Both the position numbers and the translations under genes were made by a program. DNA of 6,222 nt. Origin: RGIG4608 sp045125655. GTDB taxonomy: Bacteria; Bacillota; Clostridia; Oscillospirales; CAG-272. Each line of letters begins with the position of its first letter. The first letter of the stretch is position 1. Below are positions 1 through 5,456 of this stretch, piece by piece. The stretch lies in assembly GCA_045125655.1 (NCBI GenBank), contig JBGVNP010000217.1:1-6222 (forward strand), written 5' to 3'. Under the pieces are notes generated by a model. That model was given only the letters and a program-made list of their open reading frames with translations. It searched no databases and was not told the origin of the DNA.

Positions 1-710
1 TCATCAAGCCAAGGTGCAAGTACCTCTGATAATTTAGTATAGTCATCAATCGTTATAAATTTAAAGTCTGATTTATATACGCTCTCATCATTTCCACCGC
101 AGCCGTAGTCGTCACCCACAAATGCTACTTCACTGTGTTCAAATCCATTTTCCTTGCACCATAAATCAAGTGCATAATACTTATTGAATGGCTTGGGTGC
201 CATGTCAAATGAGGAAGAACCACCAACGAATACGTTATAATCAGGGAACGCCGCACAAACCTCATCATAAATAGCACGACGTTTTTTTCTATCCGGATCA
301 AATCTCAATTTGTCTTCATTTTTAGCTGTAGTTCCAAGTATGGGGAATGTCAAGCATCCTGAAGCATGATATTCAACATTATCACCCGAAAATTCAGTAA
401 ATCCGTATTTTTCTCTTAAACTATAAGCTATTTTTTCAACGCATTCGCGATCCTGACACACAACGCCATCGTCACGAACAATCTTAAGTTCTCCATTGTC
501 ATATTTGGCATATTGCATTCCGTAATTACCTATAACGTCAATGGGAAAACCGTCAAGCTGTTTGTGTATGCGCAAACAATTACCTGCTCCTACCATCAAT
601 AGCTTATATCGCTTTGCAAGATTTTCAAGCACTGCACGATTTTTATCATCTATAGGTGTTTTGTGTTGCGTTAAAGTTCCGTCAAGATCAAATGCAAATA
701 TCTTTATCAT
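1..710 (-). CDS. Phosphomannomutase-like HAD-IIB family phosphatase/mutase (C-terminus beyond window)
   Basis: 236 residues are visible, starting at the ATG at 710-708 behind a GGAG ribosome binding site (717-720). The frame is still open at the left edge; since the family is about 245 residues long, only a few residues are probably missing. HAD motif I is FDLDGTLT (D8, D10) and motif IV is GDDYGCGGND (G199-D208), with the motif III lysine at K177. Collinear similarity to human PMM2, recalled from memory, covers the GGxxSFD segment (around 163-169), the FNKYYAL segment and the GGND loop, so the family call is firm. The function is not: the PMM2 substrate-binding arginines R123, R134 and R141 align with H115, T127 and K134, and the motif II serine aligns with G43. 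It may therefore be a sugar-phosphate phosphatase or a mutase with another substrate. It lies 33 nt after the DUF1667 gene on the same strand with no terminator between, so it may be the last gene of that operon. Cytoplasmic; no signal peptide. Confidence 0.82.
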   Translation of the reverse strand, partial: MIKIFAFDLDGTLTQHKTPIDDKNRAVLENLAKRYKLLMVGAGNCLRIHKQLDGFPIDVIGNYGMQYAKYDNGELKIVRDDGVVCQDRECVEKIAYSLREKYGFTEFSGDNVEYHASGCLTFPILGTTAKNEDKLRFDPDRKKRRAIYDEVCAAFPDYNVFVGGSSSFDMAPKPFNKYYALDLWCKENGFEHSEVAFVGDDYGCGGNDESVYKSDFKFITIDDYTKLSEVLAPWLD

Positions 711-743
711 CTTTTTCTCCTAATTTATAATGTTGTGTTTTGG

Positions 744-1100
744 TTAAATTTGGGTATTTCTTGTTGTTACCACATTTGCACCTGTACTGAGAATATTCTC
801 GATAACTACGTATCCTACCTGAGCATCTTTGGGAACACGTGAAAGGTTAATCTCCTTCATACACTCAAACAAAAGATCTTTTGGAATCGGCTTATCGGTC
901 TTTACAGGCACCACTCCACCACCTTCAATCGGCGCTGTTGTTGTGAGTGTTCTCATAGGAGATGTAAATTCGGTCCCGGCATATTCAAGCCCTCTTTTGC
1001 AAGTATATCCTTCAACCGAAACGACCTTTTTATTATCATCAAGCTCAACCTTGAGCTGACATCCCTTTGGACATACAATACATGTTAATTCGCGTACCAT
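744..1100 (-). CDS. DUF1667 family protein, four-cysteine partner of the FAD oxidoreductases
   Basis: A small soluble protein of 118 residues. Near the N-terminus it has CIVCPKGC (C7, C10, C14) and then C34 in GYTCKRG, a CxxCxxxC-x19-C pattern like the [4Fe-4S] motif at the start of molybdopterin oxidoreductases. This suggests a metal or Fe-S centre, which is inference. The rest matches DUF1667 as I know it, including the SPMRTLTTT segment and a C-terminal part ending in a GANVVTTR motif. The start at 1100 is chosen because the ATG has a perfect GGAGG site 5 nt upstream; a longer version from TTG at 1148 would overlap the preceding gene and adds a non-conserved 16-residue basic stretch. The gene begins 11 nt after the stop of the FAD/NAD oxidoreductase. 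By position it replaces GlpC, the Fe-S membrane anchor of E. coli GlpABC, but it has no membrane segment. A role in electron transfer or complex assembly is likely but unproven. Confidence 0.9.
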   Translation of the reverse strand: MVRELTCIVCPKGCQLKVELDDNKKVVSVEGYTCKRGLEYAGTEFTSPMRTLTTTAPIEGGGVVPVKTDKPIPKDLLFECMKEINLSRVPKDAQVGYVVIENILSTGANVVTTRNTQI

Positions 1101-1104
1101 ACTT

Positions 1105-1110
1105 TCCTCC
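1105..1110 (-). promoter_or_regulatory. Ribosome binding site deciding the DUF1667 start
   Basis: On the minus strand this reads GGAGGA, a full Shine-Dalgarno sequence 4-5 nt before the ATG at 1100-1098. It sits in the 11-nt gap after the upstream stop codon (1114-1112) and rules for the short, 118-residue form of the protein. Confidence 0.85.
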
Positions 1111-1111
1111 A

Positions 1112-2359
1112 TCATTCTTCTATCGCGAAGAAAAGCGTATCTCCGCAAATTCCGTTAATCATCTCACTTGTGAGAGTTACAGTTTCCATCTCACCAGGAG
1201 CAACCTTGAGCTTTTTCCTGTTTACAAGGAGCTTTTCCCCGTCGCGAACAGTAATTCTTATGTCACGGTATACGTCCGAAACTCTGAAATACACCGTAAC
1301 ATCCTCATTTGCGCTTATTCTTTGAGGAACGGTATATCTCACCTTGCCGTCGGTAACAAGCTTAATGCTCTTGTCGGAAGATGTATTTCCCTTAATAAAT
1401 TCGGCAGCGGCACGGCCTGCAATAGCCGCCTCCTCGGACACGTAGTCAACAAGATCGTGCACGTGAAGAACATTTCCACAAGCATAGACTCCGGGTATAT
1501 TAGTCTGTCTATTTTGATCTACCACAGCTCCTCCTGTTATTCGGTCAAGAGGAATTGAAGCGCTCTTGGTAAGCTCATTTTCGGGAATAAGACCTACTGA
1601 TAGAAGCAAAGTATCACATTCGATATATTGCTTGGTTTCTTCAATGGGCTTGCGTCTTTCATCCACCTTTGCGATGGTAACTCCCGTTACTCTTTCCTTG
1701 CCGTGAATTTCAACAACGGTGTGACTCAACAAAAGGGGAATATCAAAATCGTTAAGACATTGTTGGATATTGCGCGCAAGACCGCCGGAATAAGGCATAA
1801 GCTCACAAACCGCCTTAACCTCTGCGCCCTCAAGCGTCATTCTTCTTGCCATAATAAGTCCTATATCACCCGAACCAAGTATAACTACCTTTTTTCCGGG
1901 CATATATCCGTCCATATTGACAAATTTTTGAGCAGTTCCCGCAGTGAATACACCCGACGGACGAGTTCCCGCAATATTAAGAGCACCTTTTGGGCGTTCT
2001 CTGCATCCCATAGCAAGAATTATAGATTTTGCTTCAACAGTAAAAAGTCCATCCTCACTGTTCATAGCAGTCACAACCTTGTCAGGAGTAATATCAAGAA
2101 CCATAGTGCCAAGCTTGAAGGTAATATTGCGCTCCCTTACCTGTTTCTCATATCGGTAAGCATATTCGGGACCTGTAAGCTCTTCCTTAAAGCGATGAAG
2201 TCCAAATCCGTTGTGAATACACTGACGAAGAATACCACCAAGACTTGTATCACGTTCAAGAATGAGAATATCTCTGATACCCGCATCGTATGCCGCAACT
2301 GCAGCGCTCATACCTGCAGGGCCACCGCCAACTATAACAAGATCAGCTTTCATAGTCAT
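1112..2359 (-). CDS. FAD/NAD(P)-binding oxidoreductase, second subunit of the GlpA-like system
   Basis: 415 residues with the two-dinucleotide fold of the HcnB / opine oxidase alpha / sarcosine oxidase alpha type of flavoprotein. The FAD site is VIVGGGPAGMSA (G11, G13, G16) with ribose-binding E35. The second Rossmann motif is VVILGSGDIG (G162, G164, G167); E186 at the end of the next strand favours NAD(H) over NADP(H), by inference. The closing FAD motif is GVYACGN near residue 295. Residues from about 339 to 415 form an extra beta-rich tail (VRYTVPQ...VAPGEME) that is not part of the catalytic fold and holds no Fe-S motif. The ATG at 2359 is preferred over M3 (2353) because a GGGGG site (2369-2373) lies 9 nt upstream. 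It starts 1 nt after the GlpA-like gene's stop, implying translational coupling. It probably takes electrons from the GlpA-like subunit and passes them to NAD+ or another acceptor. Confidence 0.88.
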   Translation of the reverse strand: MTMKADLVIVGGGPAGMSAAVAAYDAGIRDILILERDTSLGGILRQCIHNGFGLHRFKEELTGPEYAYRYEKQVRERNITFKLGTMVLDITPDKVVTAMNSEDGLFTVEAKSIILAMGCRERPKGALNIAGTRPSGVFTAGTAQKFVNMDGYMPGKKVVILGSGDIGLIMARRMTLEGAEVKAVCELMPYSGGLARNIQQCLNDFDIPLLLSHTVVEIHGKERVTGVTIAKVDERRKPIEETKQYIECDTLLLSVGLIPENELTKSASIPLDRITGGAVVDQNRQTNIPGVYACGNVLHVHDLVDYVSEEAAIAGRAAAEFIKGNTSSDKSIKLVTDGKVRYTVPQRISANEDVTVYFRVSDVYRDIRITVRDGEKLLVNRKKLKVAPGEMETVTLTSEMINGICGDTLFFAIEE

Positions 2360-2360
2360 A

Positions 2361-3791
2361 TCAGTTGTCCCCCTTTGTCTTACCGTAATTTATGATTGAA
2401 TTAGAACCCGATTTGGTCACATTCTCAAACGGAACACCAAGTTCTCTTGCAATGATGGATACAACGATGGGTGAACAAAATCCACCCTGACATCTACCCA
2501 TACCGCTTCTGGTCCTTCTCTTTATACCGTCAACGTCACGCGCACCGGGATTTCTATGTATGGCCTCGATTATCTCACCCTCTGTGATACCCTCGCAACG
2601 GCACACGATGCGTCCGTATTCAGGATGCTCCTTGATAATAGCATTTTTTTCTTCTTCATTAAGATTGTTAAAATAGTGAACGGGCTTGCGTGTTCCAACA
2701 TAATTTTTATTCTTTTCTGAGATTGCACCCATATTGCAAAGAATTTCTTCAACATATTCTGCAATCGCAGGAGCTGATGAAAGGCCTGGGCTTTCAATGC
2801 CGCCAAGAGTAATTACTCCCTCTCTCTCCTTGATAATAAAATCTCCCTTGTCCCCTGCCGCACGTAGACCGCAGAAAGATGTTATAACCTTATTGAAGGG
2901 CAAATTTGAAACGTTTTCTGCGGATTTGGCAAACAATGTTGCAAAGCCCTCCATAGTTGTTGCATAGTCGTCTTTTTCTTCAATATTTACAGCCGTCGGA
3001 CCTACGAGAAGATTACCGTCGACTGTGGGGGTAATCAATATTCCCTTACCCATCTTTGTGGGAGTATGGAAAATCGTTCTTTGTACAAAGGATCCGCATT
3101 CCTTGTCAAGCACCATATACTCACCGCGTCTTGCAGTGATCTTAAAGTCACGGTCTCCCGTCATTTCTGCAATATCGTCGGAATATGCACCCGCACTGTT
3201 TATGATATATTTTGCATTAACGGCGCGTCCGTCCGAGGACTTGATTTCATAACCGTCAGCGATTTTATCAATACCCGTCACTTCATAGTCAAGCATAAGC
3301 TCAACTCCGTTATCCATGGCATTACCGACAGCGGCAATACAAAGCTCGTAAGGACAAACGATTGCACTTGTTTCGGAAAGAAGCGCACACGAAAGCTCAG
3401 GATTGAGATTCTTCTCCAAACTGTGAAGTTCCTCTCGTTCCACGATGCGAAGTCCTTTGATACCAATGGCGATACCGTTGCGATAAAGCGCCTCGACCTC
3501 TGCTCTCTCATTTTCAAATGCGACAACAAGCGCCTGATTGTTATTATATTTTACACCAAGACGCTCGCAAGCCTTGGGCATAAGCTCCGAACCACGCTTA
3601 TTCATACGTGCCTTAAGCGAACCTACCACAGGGTCAAAGCCGCCGTGAACTATGGCACTGTTTGCTTTGGTAGCCCCCATAGCAACGTCCCCTGCTTTTT
3701 CAAGCACACAAACTCTTACATTATATCTTGAAAGCGTTTCTGCAATCATACCGCCGACAACTCCGGCGCCGATAATAACTATATCGTACAT
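2361..3791 (-). CDS. glpA: GlpA-like glycerol-3-phosphate dehydrogenase, DAO fold plus BFD-type [2Fe-2S] domain
   Basis: 476 residues. The N-terminus is a FAD-binding DAO fold: IVIIGAGVVGG (G8, G10, G13), an ANSAIVHGGFD segment near residue 43 like the HGG motif of GlpD/GlpA, and an INSAGAYSD flavin-contact segment near the middle. The C-terminus carries a Fer2_BFD domain with C397 and C399 (CRC) and C434 and C439 (CQGGFC), including RRTRSGMGRCQG, which closely matches E. coli GlpA as I recall it. The expected reaction is sn-glycerol-3-phosphate to dihydroxyacetone phosphate with reduction of FAD. No membrane segment is seen. The start at 3791 is chosen because AGGAG (3799-3803) is 7 nt upstream of it; the ATG two codons earlier (3797) is only 1 nt from that site, and a GTG at 3848 lies inside the leader hairpin. 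It is the first gene of the operon. The main alternative is an LhgO-like 2-hydroxyacid oxidase; the BFD domain and adjacent glpP argue for glycerol-3-phosphate. Confidence 0.88.
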   Translation of the reverse strand: MYDIVIIGAGVVGGMIAETLSRYNVRVCVLEKAGDVAMGATKANSAIVHGGFDPVVGSLKARMNKRGSELMPKACERLGVKYNNNQALVVAFENERAEVEALYRNGIAIGIKGLRIVEREELHSLEKNLNPELSCALLSETSAIVCPYELCIAAVGNAMDNGVELMLDYEVTGIDKIADGYEIKSSDGRAVNAKYIINSAGAYSDDIAEMTGDRDFKITARRGEYMVLDKECGSFVQRTIFHTPTKMGKGILITPTVDGNLLVGPTAVNIEEKDDYATTMEGFATLFAKSAENVSNLPFNKVITSFCGLRAAGDKGDFIIKEREGVITLGGIESPGLSSAPAIAEYVEEILCNMGAISEKNKNYVGTRKPVHYFNNLNEEEKNAIIKEHPEYGRIVCRCEGITEGEIIEAIHRNPGARDVDGIKRRTRSGMGRCQGGFCSPIVVSIIARELGVPFENVTKSGSNSIINYGKTKGDN

Positions 3792-3798
3792 TACCATT

Positions 3799-3803
3799 CT
3801 CCT
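3799..3803 (-). promoter_or_regulatory. Ribosome binding site of the GlpA-like gene
   Basis: Minus strand AGGAG, 7 nt before the ATG at 3791-3789. Spacing to the in-frame ATG at 3797 is 1 nt, too short for initiation, so this site decides the start in favour of MYDIV. Confidence 0.75.
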
Positions 3804-3826
3804 TTTAAATAACCTTATTAGACGAC

Positions 3827-3878
3827 AAAAAAGACGCGAGAAAAACACGGAGCAAAATCTCCGGTTTTTAACGCATCT
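3827..3878 (-). terminator. Leader attenuator: nested hairpin with U-run, probable GlpP target
   Basis: This lies in the untranslated leader between the minus-strand promoter and the GlpA-like gene. On the transcript an inner hairpin is formed by AAAAACCGGAG (3869-3859) and CUCCG-U-GUUUUU (3852-3841), with one bulged U and a 6-nt loop. An outer stem pairs AGAUGCG (3878-3872) with CGCGUCU (3838-3832), one G-U pair, and is followed directly by six U residues (3832-3827). This has the layout of an intrinsic terminator ahead of a coding region. In Bacillus subtilis GlpP with bound glycerol-3-phosphate prevents termination in the glpD leader, and glpP is the divergent neighbour here. GlpP binding at this site is inferred. 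Confidence 0.72.
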
Positions 3879-3912
3879 CCAAATCTCATTGCGATATTAA
3901 ATTTACATATTT

Positions 3913-3940
3913 ATTATAACACAAATAATAATTTTGTCAA
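3913..3940 (-). promoter_or_regulatory. Sigma-A promoter of the GlpA-like operon
   Basis: Minus strand -35 TTGACA (3940-3935) and -10 TATAAT (3918-3913), both perfect, with a 16-bp spacer. Transcription should start near 3906, giving a leader of about 115 nt that contains the attenuator. Such a strong promoter fits control after initiation rather than by activation. Confidence 0.85.
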
Positions 3941-3959
3941 TATATTATAAAAATTCATA

Positions 3960-3988
3960 TTGACACAAATGCCATAATCTTTTATAAT
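3960..3988 (+). promoter_or_regulatory. Sigma-A promoter of glpP
   Basis: -35 TTGACA (3960-3965) and -10 TATAAT (3983-3988) with the optimal 17-bp spacer. Transcription should start near 3995, leaving a leader of about 28 nt too short for an attenuator, so glpP is probably expressed constitutively unless the 19 bp between the two divergent -35 boxes binds a regulator. Confidence 0.85.
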
Positions 3989-4012
3989 ATTCGTAAAAGA
4001 TATAGTAATATC

Positions 4013-4017
4013 GGAGG
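4013..4017 (+). promoter_or_regulatory. Ribosome binding site of glpP
   Basis: A perfect GGAGG, 5 nt before the ATG at 4023. It is the only strong site near the start of this frame and fixes the start codon. Confidence 0.85.
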
Positions 4018-4022
4018 TAAGT

Positions 4023-4568
4023 ATGCTTGATTTTGAAACCTATCCTATAATAGCCGCAATCAGAACAATGGAAGATTTTCTTATTGCAATAGATTCCGAT
4101 ATACAAACAGTATTTTTGCTCAGTGCAGAATTATCCCAAGTACCCGAATACTGTGAGCTTGCACATCGCAAAAACAAGATTTTATTTATTCACTTGGATT
4201 TTGTCAACGGACTCAGTAATGATGCTCATGGTGTAAAATATTTAGCTTCAATGGGAATTGACGGTATAATCAGTACAAGATCAAATGTGATTTCAGCCGC
4301 ACACGAATGCGGACTTATGTCGGTACAACGATTTTTTATGATAGATTCTCGCTCGGTCGATACGGCGCTTGAAACTCTTTCAACCTCAAAAGCATCTATG
4401 ATAGAGATTATGCCGGGCATCGCCTATAAAGCGATATCCAAGATAAAAAAACACATCAAAATTCCGATAATTGCGGGTGGACTTATAAATTCAAAGGATG
4501 AATGCTTTAGAGCTCTCAACGAGGGAGCATCTATGATCTCCACCGGTGAGCATTCCCTTTGGCAATAA
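4023..4568 (+). CDS. glpP: GlpP, glycerol-3-phosphate-responsive antiterminator
   Basis: 181 residues, close to the usual length of about 190 for the family. It is a TIM-barrel-like RNA-binding regulator that senses glycerol-3-phosphate. Recognisable segments are IIAAIRTMEDF (9-19), the family signature IHLDFVNGL (56-64) followed by a DxxG at 67-70, GIDGIISTRSN in the middle, a MPGIA segment, IPIIAGGLI, and the C-terminal STGEHSLW (173-180), where the glycine and histidine fit a phosphate-binding barrel end. No membrane segment or DNA-binding helix-turn-helix is seen. The gene stands alone: a divergent promoter drives it and a strong terminator follows 6 nt after its stop. The nearest plausible target is the leader hairpin of the GlpA-like operon on the other strand. 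Family assignment is firm; the RNA target is inferred from Bacillus subtilis GlpP acting on glpD. Confidence 0.92.
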   Translation: MLDFETYPIIAAIRTMEDFLIAIDSDIQTVFLLSAELSQVPEYCELAHRKNKILFIHLDFVNGLSNDAHGVKYLASMGIDGIISTRSNVISAAHECGLMSVQRFFMIDSRSVDTALETLSTSKASMIEIMPGIAYKAISKIKKHIKIPIIAGGLINSKDECFRALNEGASMISTGEHSLWQ

Positions 4569-4574
4569 CATACG

Positions 4575-4616
4575 ATAAAAAGCAGGCAGTGATATAATTC
4601 ACTGCCTGCTTTTTAT
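4575..4616. terminator. Bidirectional intrinsic terminator between convergent genes
   Basis: An 18-bp perfect stem (4575-4592 with 4599-4616) around a 6-nt loop, TATAAT. The core GCAGGCAGTGA arm is flanked by A-runs on the left and T-runs on the right, so each strand has a GC-rich stem ending in U residues. It sits 6 nt after the glpP stop and 4 nt after the stop of the opposing HAD gene, so it can end both transcripts and separate the two halves of the locus. Confidence 0.95.
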
Positions 4617-4620
4617 TAAA

Positions 4621-5442
4621 TTAATACATCAATTTATCGACATCGTCAAGTGAATCAAATACAAAATCCGGTTTATCAGACATATCGGCTTTTTCAACAT
4701 CTTCTTCTGTAGTCTCTCCCGACAAAACGAGCACGGACGTAACACCGAAATTCTTTCCAAGAGCAATATCGGTATACAGTCTATCACCGAAAATACACAT
4801 TTCATCATTACCAAATCCGGTGAATTTTCCAATCATTTCGATGGTTTCCTTATATGGCTTTCCAAAATACGTGGGCACCTTCCCTGTTGATGCGGTTATA
4901 AGTGCCGCAATGGCACCGCTATCGGGAATAAATCCATCCTCTGTCGGACAGTTAAAATCCGGATGTGTAGAAATATACTCCGCGCTGTTTCTGATCAGTC
5001 GGCAAGCGATGTTAAGCTTTTCATATGTCAATGAAGTATCAAAGCTACTCACAACAATGTCAGCACTTGGGTTTTCTTCCCGATTAACAACCTTAACTCC
5101 CTTTCTTTTGTATTCTTCAACAAGCTCATCGGTTGCAACCATATATACTGTTTTTTCTTTTCTGTATGCAAGCAAAAACTCGCGCGTAACGTCACCCGAT
5201 GTCATTATTTCATCTTCTCTTGGCTCAAAGCCGAGTCTTGCAAGCTTATTGAAATAAAAGCTTGATGTGTGTGATGCGTTGTTTGTAAAAAACAATACTT
5301 TTTTTCCGCTATTTCTCAAATTTTTAATAAATCGTTTAGCAAATTCAAACGGAATTCCTCCAAGATAAATAGTTCCGTCCATATCAAAAATATAAAGCTT
5401 TTTATTTTTTATAATCTCAATATCAGGATTTTTAAAATTCAT
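4621..5442 (-). CDS. HAD-IIA family phosphatase (NagD/AraL/phosphoglycolate phosphatase-like)
   Basis: 273 residues, normal for the family. Motif I is FDMDGTIYLGG with nucleophile D20 and acid D22; motif II is FFTNNAS (T53); the motif III lysine is K195 in YFGKP; motif IV is IFGDRLYTDI with D220 and D225. The stretch between motifs II and III is a C2 cap domain, which sets substrate choice. The enzyme should hydrolyse a small phosphate ester in the cytoplasm using Mg2+. The gene begins 14 nt after the stop of the glycerol-1-phosphate dehydrogenase, with a modest AAGGTGA ribosome site (about 5446-5452), so the two form an operon. That context, and the known glycerol-3-phosphate phosphatase activity of mammalian PGP in the same HAD group, makes glycerol-1-phosphate a reasonable substrate guess; NagD-type nucleotide phosphatase or a broad house-cleaning role remain possible. 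Confidence 0.9.
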   Translation of the reverse strand: MNFKNPDIEIIKNKKLYIFDMDGTIYLGGIPFEFAKRFIKNLRNSGKKVLFFTNNASHTSSFYFNKLARLGFEPREDEIMTSGDVTREFLLAYRKEKTVYMVATDELVEEYKRKGVKVVNREENPSADIVVSSFDTSLTYEKLNIACRLIRNSAEYISTHPDFNCPTEDGFIPDSGAIAALITASTGKVPTYFGKPYKETIEMIGKFTGFGNDEMCIFGDRLYTDIALGKNFGVTSVLVLSGETTEEDVEKADMSDKPDFVFDSLDDVDKLMY

Positions 5443-5456
5443 ATGTCACCTTTTAA

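Noticed and set aside
711..743. Separate promoter for the phosphomannomutase-like gene
   Set aside because: Minus-strand TATAAA is present but no -35 box lies at 15-19 bp, and no terminator hairpin precedes it, so read-through from the operon is the simpler reading.
1101..1148. Longer DUF1667 protein from a TTG at 1148
   Set aside because: It would overlap the upstream gene by 37 nt, lacks a ribosome site, and the extra 16 residues are translated from the GGAGG site and upstream coding DNA.
1628..2395. Plus-strand open frame of 255 codons opposite the FAD/NAD oxidoreductase
   Set aside because: It lies antisense to a gene with clear FAD and NAD motifs, has no ribosome binding site worth noting, and its translation is rich in Ser, Asn and His without any recognisable domain.
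3066..3731. Plus-strand open frame of 221 codons opposite the GlpA-like gene
   Set aside because: Antisense to conserved coding sequence, no family resemblance, no promoter or terminator of its own.
4593..4598. TATAAT as a promoter -10 element
   Set aside because: It is the loop of the terminator hairpin, and no TTGACA-like box lies at suitable distance upstream.
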